64,000 nucleotides of DNA from Flavobacteria bacterium RIFCSPLOWO2_12_FULL_35_11 (GTDB taxonomy: Bacteria > Bacteroidota > Bacteroidia > Flavobacteriales > Flavobacteriaceae). The DNA lies in NCBI GenBank assembly GCA_001800975.1, contig MGWK01000041.1, forward strand, positions 9,956-73,955, given 5' to 3'. The notes beneath the pieces are model-generated. The model made no database searches, was not told where the DNA came from, and was given only the letters and a program-made list of their open reading frames with translations. Below, one piece after another: positions 44,946 to 54,776 of the stretch (positions within the stretch are counted from its first letter, which is position 1; the number at the start of each line of letters is the position of its first letter). The position numbers and the translations under genes are program-made.

Positions 44946-45344
44946 ATGTTTAAAAAAGGAAGCAAGCTTTACAGCATTTTATTCAATAAATGTCCGCGAT
45001 GCCACGAAGGCGATTTCATGAAAGAAAAAAATATGTTTAAATTGAACAGGGCCTTTGAGATGCATGAACATTGCATAAAATGCGGTTTGAAATATATGAT
45101 GGAACCTTCTTTTTATTATGGAGCAATGTATGTTAATTACGCCCTTACTGTGGCTATTTCAATAGCAACTTTTGTAATTGTTATCCTGTTTTTTGACTTT
45201 AGTTTGGTGGAAAGTTTTATTCCTATTGTTATTGCATTGATATTAACAGCGCCGGTTACCATCCGTTTTTCAAGAATAGGATGGATTAATATTTTTGTAA
45301 AATACGATCCAAAAGCGATAAAAACTAAAGAAAACGAGCAATAG
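44946..45344 (+). CDS. DUF983 zinc-ribbon membrane protein
   Basis: A 132-residue protein. It opens with a zinc-ribbon-like part, NKCPRCHEGDFM and later CIKCGLKY, giving two CxxC pairs. It is followed by YYGAMYVNYALTVAIS and two membrane helices (about 58-78 and 86-105). This is the DUF983 family, found beside respiratory and envelope genes in many bacteria but without known function. The stop lies inside the end of the convergent oxidoreductase gene (20-base overlap). Confidence 0.87.
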   Translation: MFKKGSKLYSILFNKCPRCHEGDFMKEKNMFKLNRAFEMHEHCIKCGLKYMMEPSFYYGAMYVNYALTVAISIATFVIVILFFDFSLVESFIPIVIALILTAPVTIRFSRIGWINIFVKYDPKAIKTKENEQ

Positions 45345-46365
45345 AAATTTCTTTATCCAGAGCAATTCCATTTTCTAAATGATCATAAAGTGCTTTTGCA
45401 ACAGTTGGCGCAATCATAACGCCGCGAGTTCCCAGTCCGTTTAAAACTGCTAAATTTGGATGCTTCGGGTGTTTTCCAACCAAAGGCCTTCTGTCTTTAA
45501 CCGTTGGTCGAATCCCTGCAATATGTTCCACAATTTTATACGGTACCGTGATAAAAGATTCCAATTTGGTTGTTAGTTCATTTTTTCCTTCTTCCGTTGG
45601 AAGCTGCGTTTTGTCTTTCCAATTAAATGTAGCGCCAACTTTGTAAAGATTATTTCCTAACGGAAACACAAACAAAGCGGATTTAATTAAAAAATCGACG
45701 TTTAAATTGGGTGCGTGAATGGTAATTAATTCCCCTTTTGCTTCCTGCATTGGCAACTCATTAAAAAATGGATTATTTTTTAAACCGAAGCCTTCGCAAA
45801 AAACAATTTTGGAGGCTTTTAACCCTTTATATTCAACACCGTTTTCAGTAATTTTTAATTCAGAATATTGAAAACTTTCATACTTAATCAAATCTCTATC
45901 CAATAAATAATCCTGATAATCTTCCAGCAGGGTTTTTGTGTCAATTCTTCCCGTATTTATTAATTTTCCATAACCGAAATCGGCCAAAATACCTTCATGT
46001 TTTTCATTGATTAATTTTGTGGACATATAATTGGAAAGCACCGGATTGTCACTGGCCATAAACCAATTATTTTGTTCCTCCACCGATTTGAATATTCGAT
46101 AAATGTCAAATTTAAAATGGTATTTTTTCTTAAATAAAATTTCCAAATCTTCGTAAAACGGCAAAGCGATAGCCAATTGTTCGGTTGCATTCCAAACTGG
46201 CGTGAAGCGTTTTAAAACTACCGGATTGTAGACACCGCCTGCTACCATGGAAGAATTTTGAGAATGATTCTCAAAAACCAAGTATGATTTATTATTTTTT
46301 TCTAATTCTTTGGTAAAGGCCAATCCTGCCAATCCCAATCCTACTATAATATAATCTACTTGCAT
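45325..46365 (-). CDS. FAD-dependent oxidoreductase (DAO family)
   Basis: A 346-residue protein starting MQVDYIIVGLGLAGLAFTKE, the FAD-binding GxGxxG dinucleotide motif. The ADP-ribose acid follows (YLVFEN), then SSMVAGGVYNPVVLKRFTP. The C-terminal AGIRPTVKDRRPLVGKHPKH and NGLGTRGVMIAPTVAKAL are DAO-type FAD contacts as in glycine/D-amino acid oxidases and the MnmC C-terminal domain. The substrate is unknown. Tail overlap with DUF983 is 20 bases. No operon partner is obvious. Confidence 0.88.
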   Translation of the reverse strand: MQVDYIIVGLGLAGLAFTKELEKNNKSYLVFENHSQNSSMVAGGVYNPVVLKRFTPVWNATEQLAIALPFYEDLEILFKKKYHFKFDIYRIFKSVEEQNNWFMASDNPVLSNYMSTKLINEKHEGILADFGYGKLINTGRIDTKTLLEDYQDYLLDRDLIKYESFQYSELKITENGVEYKGLKASKIVFCEGFGLKNNPFFNELPMQEAKGELITIHAPNLNVDFLIKSALFVFPLGNNLYKVGATFNWKDKTQLPTEEGKNELTTKLESFITVPYKIVEHIAGIRPTVKDRRPLVGKHPKHPNLAVLNGLGTRGVMIAPTVAKALYDHLENGIALDKEISIARFL

Positions 46366-46388
46366 CGTGTAAAGTTACTTTTTAAAAC

Positions 46389-46418
46389 AAAAAACTCCTG
46401 CAAATTGCAGGAGTTTTT
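46389..46418 (-). terminator. Terminator of the gldKLMN operon
   Basis: AAAAAACTCCTGCAA pairs with TTGCAGGAGTTTTT with a one-base centre, 19 bases past the gldN stop. Confidence 0.8.
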
Positions 46419-46436
46419 ATATTTTGTCTTTATCTT

Positions 46437-47342
46437 TTAATAATTCCACATATTAAGTTCTTTGCTCCTGATGTCCTCTTTAATTTTATCGGACTCAATA
46501 ACCTGGAATAAAGCATTTCCTTTCACATATTGATCCACATCCCTGTCTCCATAAATATTTTCTTCTTTATAGATAATGGAACTAAATCTACGTGCATTTA
46601 ACAAATGATCAAAAGAAATTGGGTATGCTGAATTTTTTTGATTAAAAACTTTTGCGTTATGAAGCACTTGGCGCGCATCGGGAAAATAAACCCAAAATAA
46701 TGCCAATTGCTCAGGGTTTACATCGATATCTTCCCTGCCCATTATTTGAACATCTGGAGCAATCGGGGCCAATGCAATCAATCGATATTTTAATTCACCC
46801 TGACGTTTGTCAAAATACCAAAGTCCTTTAATTTTAAATCCTTCAATATCTTGGGAGGTTAAATTAATTTTATCGACATATTCATCAATATTTACATTTC
46901 CGGCATTCATCTCATCAAAACCAGCAGCTGTAGTGTCAACTCTAAAAAGCTTGCTGTTTATTTCAGCTTTGGTCATTTTAGCGGTAAAATAGGAGTCGTC
47001 ATAAACTTCCGTAATATCCCCATTTTTGATGCCTTTTAACAAAGTGTCAAACAGCGATCTTCTGTCAGAAGACACATTCATCGTATCAACAGGATAATAA
47101 AACGGTAAGTTAAGTCGCTCATTTAAATCTACAAATTCCCAAACTACCTTAGACCATAGAATATCCCTATCATCAACATATCCATATTCTAACGGTTTAT
47201 CATTGTCTACGGCTTTCTGCTCTGCAGTTTTTTTACCAATATCAGAAGGTTTTTTGGCATTCAATAGATTTGACTGTGCATACATGGTATTGAACAGCAC
47301 AAATGCCAAAATAAAAATTCCAATATTTTTCTTATTCATCAT
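46437..47342 (-). CDS. gldN: Gliding motility / T9SS protein GldN
   Basis: A 301-residue exported protein (signal peptide, cut after MYAQ). It has the GldN/PorN pattern: RDILWSKVVWEFVDLNERLN and LPFYYPVD, GLWYFDKRQGELKYRLIALAP, and VNPEQLALFWVYFPDARQVL. GldN binds GldK and GldM and forms a ring at the outer membrane of the type IX secretion/gliding complex. It is the last gene of gldK-gldL-gldM-gldN, 12 bases after gldM, and is followed by a terminator. Confidence 0.95.
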   Translation of the reverse strand: MMNKKNIGIFILAFVLFNTMYAQSNLLNAKKPSDIGKKTAEQKAVDNDKPLEYGYVDDRDILWSKVVWEFVDLNERLNLPFYYPVDTMNVSSDRRSLFDTLLKGIKNGDITEVYDDSYFTAKMTKAEINSKLFRVDTTAAGFDEMNAGNVNIDEYVDKINLTSQDIEGFKIKGLWYFDKRQGELKYRLIALAPIAPDVQIMGREDIDVNPEQLALFWVYFPDARQVLHNAKVFNQKNSAYPISFDHLLNARRFSSIIYKEENIYGDRDVDQYVKGNALFQVIESDKIKEDIRSKELNMWNY

Positions 47343-47354
47343 TTAAAATTTATT

Positions 47355-48884
47355 TTATTGTATTTCTATACTCACTGCCGAAGCATCTTTTATTTTATAA
47401 GAAGTATTACCACCTAACGATGATTTTATGTCGAATATTGTAACAACGTCCCCTCTTTTTGCTTTGGCAATTGCTTTTCGGGCTGCATCATTCATTTTAT
47501 TTCCGCTAACAACCACGGCCGATTGTCCAGGCACTTTTAATGTAAATCCTGAAGTATTAAGCACCAAGTCAAAATCGAAATCTGGCAATTCTGCCCCAAC
47601 GGTTGAATTTTCCAAACTTGCTCCTGGCATTTTAACATAACCCGATTGTTTTCTAATAGAACCTTGTGGTGAAGGAATATCCTTAATCCTAAAGGCCTGT
47701 GATGAACTAACCGACTGTCCGTTAGGAAGTTTCCCCGTAACATTTATTTTAACTTCTCTCCCTGCACTTGGTGTCATAATATATTTACCTGAACCGCTTG
47801 CTTTTGATAATCCTGCACCAGATGCACTCACTAAATTATCTGGTATTCCGGGAATTGAAATCGTCATTGGGTTGGCTACACCCCTATAAACAACATTCAT
47901 CTTATCTGCAGAAATTACTGCACTGTTTGGTTTCGGAATAACTGCGTAAGAACTGCTAATTTCAATTTCAACAGGCTTTCCGTTTTCAATAAAAATGAAT
48001 TTTCCTTTTATATCACGTTCCCCAACTGCACCGGCAGGAAAATCTAAAACAGCTCCTCCATCAACAATAGTTGTAATTTTATTTCCGTTTACCACCACTT
48101 CTGATGGTTTTAAAGACGCATCATAACGACCTAAAACTATTTTTCCTTTAAAGTTTTCACCTTGAAAAAAAGCAGACTTTTCAGGAATTAAAATTGTTTT
48201 ATAATTGGACATAGAAACATCGCTTTCTAATTGTCCGCCCAATAGGTTTCCGAAAATTTCAGACTGTGTTGTTCTGATATCGGTTTGCATAGAGGTTAAA
48301 TTTGTAACGGTAGAAATCAAAGGAAATCCTTCATACCTGTTTTCCATCCAGCCCTGTTTTCCATCTTCAGTATCTTGATCGGAAGTGTCAAATCTGCTTT
48401 TAATATTTGCTGCCAATTGGCTTTTTTCTCCAACAATTTTAATTATTGCATCTCTATAGCCGTTTACATGGTCTAAAAATTCCTGACCTTCCGTTGTTAA
48501 TTTATCGCCTTTAAAAAAGTGTTCATCAACAATGCCTGTTGGATCCATTGACTCATAATCTTTCAAATCATCAAAACCTGTCAGAAAAAATTGCTTTTTC
48601 CCTTCTAAATAATCATTGAATTTTGAAGATAGTTTGTCAACCTCTGTAGCTTTGGCAAATAGTTCGCTGTATTTTTCTGGCTGTTCCTTTGCTTTTGTCG
48701 CTAAATTTTCAAGAGTTGTCTTATTTTTAACAGATGACGTTGTATTGTTATCTGTAAGTTTTTCATTCATATATCCAAATGCAGAAAGTACTTCCTTAGA
48801 CATTTGCATCGCAAGCATTGCAATGAAAACTAAGTACATGATGTTAATCATTTTCTGCCTTGGTGATAATTTACCTGAAGCCAT
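47355..48884 (-). CDS. gldM: Gliding motility / T9SS motor protein GldM
   Basis: A 509-residue inner-membrane protein with one N-terminal helix (about 14-32) starting with the conserved GKLSPRQKMINIMYLVFIAM, and a long periplasmic part of helical D1 and beta-rich D2-D4 domains. The middle part is Gly/Ser-rich with repeated Ig-like strands. GldM with GldL forms the proton-driven motor of T9SS, and its periplasmic stalk contacts GldK/GldN. Spacing to gldL is 41 bases. Length matches the ~515-residue Flavobacterium GldM. Confidence 0.96.
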   Translation of the reverse strand: MASGKLSPRQKMINIMYLVFIAMLAMQMSKEVLSAFGYMNEKLTDNNTTSSVKNKTTLENLATKAKEQPEKYSELFAKATEVDKLSSKFNDYLEGKKQFFLTGFDDLKDYESMDPTGIVDEHFFKGDKLTTEGQEFLDHVNGYRDAIIKIVGEKSQLAANIKSRFDTSDQDTEDGKQGWMENRYEGFPLISTVTNLTSMQTDIRTTQSEIFGNLLGGQLESDVSMSNYKTILIPEKSAFFQGENFKGKIVLGRYDASLKPSEVVVNGNKITTIVDGGAVLDFPAGAVGERDIKGKFIFIENGKPVEIEISSSYAVIPKPNSAVISADKMNVVYRGVANPMTISIPGIPDNLVSASGAGLSKASGSGKYIMTPSAGREVKINVTGKLPNGQSVSSSQAFRIKDIPSPQGSIRKQSGYVKMPGASLENSTVGAELPDFDFDLVLNTSGFTLKVPGQSAVVVSGNKMNDAARKAIAKAKRGDVVTIFDIKSSLGGNTSYKIKDASAVSIEIQ

Positions 48885-48925
48885 ACCAATTAGTTTTTTT
48901 AGTTAATAATTTTTTTCTCAACTAA

Positions 48926-49561
48926 TTAGTTTTTAATTTTCATTGCCGATAACATACCGCCGTAAACACCATTAAGTGAAGATAGGTTTGTTGCCAAAGA
49001 CTCCATTTGTTCTTTTAGTCTGGTTGCATTTTCAGTTACCTCTAAATTAATTTCAGCTTGTTTGCTGGTGCTTTCCACTTGAACTTTATATAAGCTATTT
49101 AAAGATTCCATTTGTGCTGCGGCCAAAAACATTTGTTCGCTATATTTATTGGTTGCGGCAATTGAATTAACTGCCGGAGCTATATTTTCAGCTGCTCCTT
49201 TAAAATTTTGAATACTTTCGCTTAAACTTTGCATTAAACCTGAATCAAGTTTTGCATCTCTAAGCATATCGTCTAATTTTTGTGAAAGTAAACCTTGTAC
49301 CTCTTTTACTTCACTAACTTCTTTTGTACGCTTGTCGCCACCCGCCAATTCCGGATAAATTAATGTCCAATCTAAATCTTCTTCAACAGAATCAAACGCA
49401 GAGATAAAAAATACGATTGCTTCTACAACCATACCTAAAGTTAACATTTCACTACCGCCTGTCCAGTGTTGAATTTTAAATAATGCACCTAATATTACTA
49501 TAGATGCACCTATACCATAAGCGTAATTAAATAATTTTTTTCTATTTTTAGATTGTGCCAT
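48926..49561 (-). CDS. gldL: Gliding motility / T9SS motor protein GldL
   Basis: A 211-residue protein with two N-terminal membrane helices (about 12-28 and 37-56). They are joined by IQHWTGGSEM, the conserved loop, and an acidic residue inside TM2 (VVEAIVFFISAFD) is typical of the proton path. The cytoplasmic tail is helical and coiled-coil (AQMESLNSLYKVQVESTSKQ and after). GldL is the inner-membrane motor partner of GldM that converts proton motive force to power gliding and T9SS. Third gene from the end of the operon. Confidence 0.96.
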   Translation of the reverse strand: MAQSKNRKKLFNYAYGIGASIVILGALFKIQHWTGGSEMLTLGMVVEAIVFFISAFDSVEEDLDWTLIYPELAGGDKRTKEVSEVKEVQGLLSQKLDDMLRDAKLDSGLMQSLSESIQNFKGAAENIAPAVNSIAATNKYSEQMFLAAAQMESLNSLYKVQVESTSKQAEINLEVTENATRLKEQMESLATNLSSLNGVYGGMLSAMKIKN

Positions 49562-49604
49562 AATTAAAGTTTTTTAGTTTGTTAGTTTCTTTTTATGATT
49601 GAAT

Positions 49605-50966
49605 TTATTCTCCATTTATATTTGTGCCAAGAAAATCTTGTACGGTCCTAAAACCAATATAACTTCTTGCTGAGTCTGCATACTCGAAATCTCGAGTGCT
49701 TACCTCCAAGAAATATGCTACATCTTTCCAAGACCCTCCACGGATTACTTTCCGTTTATTTTCATCAATTTCAACATTCGGATTCATGGTAGAACCGATA
49801 TAATAAGATGCTTCACTATAGGCTGTATTTGTCCATTCTGAAACATTACCGGCCATATTGTACAATCCATAGTCATTTGGGAAATATGATTTTGCTTCCA
49901 TAGTATATAAAGCGCCGTCTACAGCATAATTACCTCTAGCCGGTTTAAAGTTTGCTAAAAAACAACCTCTATCACTTGTAGTATATGGACCTCCCCATGG
50001 ATATGAGGCATTTTCAAGGCCGCCACGAGCAGCATATTCCCACTCCGCTTCCGTTGCCAATCTAAATTGAGGAATTACGGTTGGATTTTTCTTGGTGCTT
50101 AAATAATCGTTTTTCTTTTTGGTTCTCCAACGGCAAAAAGCTTTTGCCTGCATCCAAGACACCCCAACTACAGGATAATCATTATAGGCTTGGTGATAAA
50201 AATAATCCTGATGCATTGGATCATTATAAGAGTAATTGTAGTCTTTAATCCAAACTGTTGTATCTGGATATACAGATACTATATCGGTTTTAATAAAATC
50301 TCTTCTATTTCCTTTATTTCTTCCTGCATCTTCCTGATCTAGCCAAGAATATTTAAATTTTAATTTTGCTGGATTTACCATTCTTCTGCCTTCAAAACTA
50401 TCTTCAATTGGCATTAAAATAGAATCAATCATCACTTCGGCATATTCTTCACTTGGAAATTCATTAACATTCCAAACAATGTCTTCTTCCCAATTCAACA
50501 TTTTTCCTTGCGTTGGAGAATTTATGTCTCCAAGGCTGCCATAAGTTTTCATCATGTATTTTTGATAGGGAGACATATCAGTCGTGTCAATATCCAGAAA
50601 CTGATAATCTTCCAAAACAATATCTCCTTCAGAAGACATCAATTCAGAAAATAGGGCCAGCTCAGTTCTTACGATAGAATCCCTTACCCAAAATACAAAT
50701 TCTTTGTATTCACTATTGGTGATTTCAGTTTCATCCATGTAATAAGGACGCACCGTTACGGTTCTGGTTGGCGAATTTAAAGCCCCAGCGACATCTTCGC
50801 TTTGTTTACCCATGGTAAATGATCCCCCAGGTATTAAAGTCATACCTAAAGGTTTTTGAGAATGCCATTTACTTCCTGATCTCACTCCAACTAACTCCCC
50901 TTGTTCGCTAGATCCACAACTATATATAACTAAGACTAGTAAAATATACAACGATATTTTCTTCAT
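49605..50966 (-). CDS. gldK: Gliding motility / T9SS lipoprotein GldK
   Basis: A 453-residue lipoprotein (lipobox VIYSC, Cys17) of the formylglycine-generating-enzyme/sulfatase-modifying fold, with GMTLIPGGSFTMGKQ, YYMDETEITNSEYKEFV, PVVGVSWMQAKAFCRWR and ATEAEWEYAARGGLENASYP. The C-terminal segment has VIRGGSWKDVAYFLEVSTRD. In T9SS the fold acts as a structural ring component with GldN, and its likely catalytic role is lost; this is family knowledge. It is the first gene of gldKLMN and has its own promoter upstream. Confidence 0.96.
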   Translation of the reverse strand: MKKISLYILLVLVIYSCGSSEQGELVGVRSGSKWHSQKPLGMTLIPGGSFTMGKQSEDVAGALNSPTRTVTVRPYYMDETEITNSEYKEFVFWVRDSIVRTELALFSELMSSEGDIVLEDYQFLDIDTTDMSPYQKYMMKTYGSLGDINSPTQGKMLNWEEDIVWNVNEFPSEEYAEVMIDSILMPIEDSFEGRRMVNPAKLKFKYSWLDQEDAGRNKGNRRDFIKTDIVSVYPDTTVWIKDYNYSYNDPMHQDYFYHQAYNDYPVVGVSWMQAKAFCRWRTKKKNDYLSTKKNPTVIPQFRLATEAEWEYAARGGLENASYPWGGPYTTSDRGCFLANFKPARGNYAVDGALYTMEAKSYFPNDYGLYNMAGNVSEWTNTAYSEASYYIGSTMNPNVEIDENKRKVIRGGSWKDVAYFLEVSTRDFEYADSARSYIGFRTVQDFLGTNINGE

Positions 50967-50990
50967 ATTTTTTTTCTTAATCCTTTAAGG

Positions 50991-51021
50991 CAAACGTATT
51001 ACTAATTATGTTAAAAAACAA
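50991..51021 (-). promoter_or_regulatory. gldKLMN promoter
   Basis: On the minus strand, TTG (51021-51019), a 20-base spacer and TACGTTTG (50998-50991) give a full Bacteroidota promoter 25 bases before the gldK start, so gldKLMN can be transcribed independently of the upstream arginase-like and topA genes. Confidence 0.65.
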
Positions 51022-51082
51022 TCTTTTATTTATCTGTTTAAAACAAAAATAAATGTATTTTAGTATACTGCGCAACTTTTTT

Positions 51083-52243
51083 TTACACCAACTTTTTTAG
51101 CGTTTTCAGCCACCTATCAGGGATTTCCTGATTGGTTGCGCTAATATAATCTTGGTACGCACAAGGTATTAACGCATGTCTTTTAAATTTATTACTTTCA
51201 TTTAAATTAATTTCCATCCACCAACGACCGCTTTTGTTACTTTTATAAAAATTCAATACTTCATTTTCAATGGGCACTATATATTTTTGGTAATCGTCTT
51301 TTAGTCCGAAAGGATAATCATTTGCTCTATAATTAACGCCTTCTATAAAATACCATATCATTTGAGAAATTAATTGTGCTGTTTGATTTTTTACGTCAAA
51401 TTTCGAATTGTATTCATAAATGCCAAAAGAAGTCACTTTATCGCTTATGCCTGCATATCTAGAAATAGCGCAAATTTCAGCACCCGTAAAGCCGTTAGGT
51501 GTTGCGTTATTGTTGGCGGGAGCATCTGCATTTTTAACTGCAGATAAATCTATGCTTACTATATCAGCATCGCGTAAAACGGGTTCAACCAGTTGAATTG
51601 CGCTTGTAACCTCACCCAATCTATAGGCTTCGAAAAACAAACCATCCAATAAATCAATTTCATTTTGAGAATTTAAGTAGGTTTGATAGCCAATATTGCT
51701 GTAATTAAACAAATTATTTGGCGGATTCATTACAATCTTACTTAAATAGGATTGAGAAGTTAAATCGCCTTCCATAGCGCCTAAATCAAATTTGTTGTCT
51801 ACCGAAACAATATTTACGGTTTGTTCCAACTTGTCATAAGCCCTGTAATTTGAGTAGGTTAAATCCTGGCCTCCACCAATAATTATTGGAATAATTTTAT
51901 TCTTAATGAGGTATGTCAATAATGCTCCCAGCGCAAAATAAGTGTCTTCTATGGAATTTCCTTGTGGAATATTCCCTAAATCGACAACGCTAATTGGCCA
52001 ATTTCCGGGAAATAGTTTGTAAAGTTCTTTTCTGATTTCATTTAAATTGGAACCAGTTTCATGATTCCCAATAGCCGAACGACCTTCTTCAACACCAACA
52101 ATGGCTATTTTTTTATTTGCCAGATTGGGGAACCCATTTTGTGCGGAATAAATTTCGATACAGCGGCCAAAAGATTGATCGGATTGCATTTTTGCATGTT
52201 CCAATAACGCATCATCAATAGGTTCAAGGTAATCGAAATTCAT
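51083..52243 (-). CDS. Arginase-fold protein (annotated formimidoylglutamase in relatives), metal ligands altered
   Basis: A 386-residue protein with the ureohydrolase (arginase/agmatinase/formimidoylglutamase) pattern: IIPIIIGGGQDLTYSNY, VNIVSVDNKFDLG, IVSIDLSAVKNADAPA and GFTGAEICAISRYAG. Compared with the canonical motifs GGDH, DAHxD and SxDxDxxDP, the first His is Gln, the second His is Lys and the second Asp of the third motif is Ser. Several manganese ligands are therefore missing and hydrolase activity is doubtful. It sits between topA (49-base gap) and gldK (116-base gap) on the same strand. A structural or regulatory role is possible. Confidence 0.8.
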   Translation of the reverse strand: MNFDYLEPIDDALLEHAKMQSDQSFGRCIEIYSAQNGFPNLANKKIAIVGVEEGRSAIGNHETGSNLNEIRKELYKLFPGNWPISVVDLGNIPQGNSIEDTYFALGALLTYLIKNKIIPIIIGGGQDLTYSNYRAYDKLEQTVNIVSVDNKFDLGAMEGDLTSQSYLSKIVMNPPNNLFNYSNIGYQTYLNSQNEIDLLDGLFFEAYRLGEVTSAIQLVEPVLRDADIVSIDLSAVKNADAPANNNATPNGFTGAEICAISRYAGISDKVTSFGIYEYNSKFDVKNQTAQLISQMIWYFIEGVNYRANDYPFGLKDDYQKYIVPIENEVLNFYKSNKSGRWWMEINLNESNKFKRHALIPCAYQDYISATNQEIPDRWLKTLKKLV

Positions 52244-52292
52244 TTTTTAGGGGTTGTAAGATTTCTTTTTCGACGGCAATATAATAAAAAAT

Positions 52293-54776
52293 TTATTTTT
52301 TCGTCGTTTTTCCTTTAGTTGTTTTCCTTTTTGGGGCGTTTTTCTCAATTATCTCCTTAACATCCGCCAGCGTTAATTTACTTGGATCAACTGTTTTTGA
52401 CAATTCTATCTTTGTTTTTCCCTTGATAATAGTTGATCTTCCCCAGCGCGCTTTCTCAACTGAAATTCCTTCTTCCGCCCAGTGATGGATCACTTTATCA
52501 ATGTCTTTTCGTTTCTTTTCTTCAATTAATTCAATAACGTCCTTTTCTGTCAGATTATCGAAGTCATATTTTTTATTTACGTTGATGTAAAGTCCATCCC
52601 ATTTTAAAAACGGACCGAATCTTCCAACACCTTTTTGAACAGGAATATTTTCATATTCACAAATTGGGGCATCTGCTTTTTGTTTTTCCTGGATTAATTC
52701 AATGGCTCTGTTAATGTCAACCGACATCGGATTTTCATCCTTTGGAATTGCCACAAACAATTCATCATATTTAATATACGGACCAAAACGCCCAACTGCA
52801 ACTACGACTTCTTTTCCTTCAAAACCGCCAATTGTTCTTGGAAGCTTAAACAAATCCATCGCTTCTTCAAAAGTTATGGAGGTCAATGTTTGGTCTCCCT
52901 GCAAACTTGCAAATTTTGGCTTTTCTTCATCCGTAGCTTCACCAATTTGAACCATAACACCAAATCTTCCCAAACGCGCATACACGTTTTTGCCGCTTTC
53001 CGGATCAACGCCCAATAAACGTTCACCTTTAGCCCTGTCCGCATTTTCGGCAACATCTTCAACCATGGGATGAAAAGATTTGTAAAAATCTTTAATCATT
53101 TTAATCCAATCCTCTTTTCCCTCAGCAATATCATCAAATTCCGATTCCACTTTTGCAGTAAAACCAAAATCTAAAATATTTGAGAAATTCTCCACCAAAA
53201 AGTCATTTACAATATTTCCTATATCGGTGGGCACTAATTTTCCTTTGTCGGATCCTACTTTTTCTACTAAAGTTTTGGCTATTACTTCACCGCCTTTTAA
53301 TTTCAACTCGGTATAGCTTCTGTCTTCTCCTTCAATGGTTCCTTTTTCAACATATTCTCTTTTTTGGATGGTTGAAATTGTTGGTGCGTATGTTGACGGA
53401 CGCCCAATTCCCAATTCTTCCAATCTTTTCACAAGTGCAGCTTCTGTGTAACGGTAAGGGGCTCTTGTGTAACGCTCAGTTGCCGTAATGGATTTATTGG
53501 CTAAAACTTCACCTTTCGATAATTTTGGCAACATTCCTTCCTGTTCTTCATCTTCATTGTCTGTACCTTCCAAATAAACTTTTAGAAAACCTTCAAACTT
53601 AATAACCTCACCATTTGCGGTAAAAACCTCTTTATTATTGGTGCTTGTAATTCTTACATTGGTGCGTTCCAATTGCGCATCACTCATTTGTGAAGCAATG
53701 GTTCTTTTCCAAATTAAATCGTACAACCTGTCTTGATCATAATCAACAGAAACAGATTGAAGGCTCATGCTTGTTGGCCTGATTGCCTCATGAGCTTCCT
53801 GGGCGCCTTTTGCGGTGGTATGAAATGTTCTTGGTTTGCTATATTCTTTTCCAAAAGAGGAAATAATTTCTTCTTGTGCCTCAATTTTTGCATCTTCCGA
53901 TAAATTAAGACTGTCCGTTCTCATATAAGTGATCAATCCGGCTTCATACAAACGTTGTGCAATCATCATTGTTTTGGCTACCGGAAAATACAATTTTCTG
54001 GAAGCTTCTTGTTGCAATGTTGAAGTTGTGAATGGTGCTGCTGGAGATTTTGTTGCCGGTTTTTTCTGTAAATCGTCAACTTTAAATTTGGCGTTAATAC
54101 AAGAATTTAAAAATGAATTTGCTTCTTCTTTGGTGTCGAAATTTTTAGGCAGATACGCTTTAAATTTTTTCTCTTCCTCCGTAATAAACTGGGCCATCAC
54201 TTTATAGGAAGCTTGCGGAACAAAACTTTTAATTTCGCGTTCTCTTTCTACAATCAATCGAACAGCCACAGATTGAACTCTCCCTGCCGATAAGCCTCCT
54301 TTAACTTTTCTCCAAAGAACAGGAGATAATTCATAACCAACCAACCTGTCCAAAACACGTCGTGCTTGTTGTGCATTTACCAAATTGTAATCAATACTTC
54401 TTGGATTTTCTACTGCTTTTAATATGGCTTTTTTGGTAATTTCGTGAAAAACAATGCGTTTTGTATTGGCTTCCTTTAGTTTTAATTGCTCGTATAAATG
54501 CCAGGCAATTGCTTCTCCTTCTCGATCCTCATCCGATGCCAGCCAAACCATATCGGCATTTTTAGCCAAATCTTTCAACCTTTTTACCAGTGCCTTTTTA
54601 TCTGTAGGAACAACATATTTAGGGTTAAAATTTCCTTCAACATCAATGCCTATTTCTTTGGAAGGCAAATCGGCAATGTGTCCAAAACTGGATTCAACCT
54701 GAAAATCTTTTCCTAAAAATTTTTCAATGGTTTTTGCTTTTGCCGGTGATTCTACGATTACTAAATTTTTCGCCAT
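52293..54776 (-). CDS. topA: DNA topoisomerase I
   Basis: An 827-residue type IA topoisomerase that relaxes negative supercoils. The N-terminal TOPRIM domain starts AKNLVIVESPAKAKTIEKFL and includes SDEDREGEAIAWHL. The catalytic Tyr is in YEAGLITYMRTDSLNLS near residue 282. After the core come topoisomerase C-terminal repeats (EVVVAVGRFGPYIKYDELFV and KGVGRFGPFLKWDGLYINV) in place of classic Cys4 zinc fingers, and a Lys-rich end. Length is normal for Bacteroidota. A TACTTTTG box at 54869-54862 upstream on the minus strand may be the -7 element; the divergent miaB gene has its own box. Confidence 0.96.
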   Translation of the reverse strand: MAKNLVIVESPAKAKTIEKFLGKDFQVESSFGHIADLPSKEIGIDVEGNFNPKYVVPTDKKALVKRLKDLAKNADMVWLASDEDREGEAIAWHLYEQLKLKEANTKRIVFHEITKKAILKAVENPRSIDYNLVNAQQARRVLDRLVGYELSPVLWRKVKGGLSAGRVQSVAVRLIVEREREIKSFVPQASYKVMAQFITEEEKKFKAYLPKNFDTKEEANSFLNSCINAKFKVDDLQKKPATKSPAAPFTTSTLQQEASRKLYFPVAKTMMIAQRLYEAGLITYMRTDSLNLSEDAKIEAQEEIISSFGKEYSKPRTFHTTAKGAQEAHEAIRPTSMSLQSVSVDYDQDRLYDLIWKRTIASQMSDAQLERTNVRITSTNNKEVFTANGEVIKFEGFLKVYLEGTDNEDEEQEGMLPKLSKGEVLANKSITATERYTRAPYRYTEAALVKRLEELGIGRPSTYAPTISTIQKREYVEKGTIEGEDRSYTELKLKGGEVIAKTLVEKVGSDKGKLVPTDIGNIVNDFLVENFSNILDFGFTAKVESEFDDIAEGKEDWIKMIKDFYKSFHPMVEDVAENADRAKGERLLGVDPESGKNVYARLGRFGVMVQIGEATDEEKPKFASLQGDQTLTSITFEEAMDLFKLPRTIGGFEGKEVVVAVGRFGPYIKYDELFVAIPKDENPMSVDINRAIELIQEKQKADAPICEYENIPVQKGVGRFGPFLKWDGLYINVNKKYDFDNLTEKDVIELIEEKKRKDIDKVIHHWAEEGISVEKARWGRSTIIKGKTKIELSKTVDPSKLTLADVKEIIEKNAPKRKTTKGKTTKK

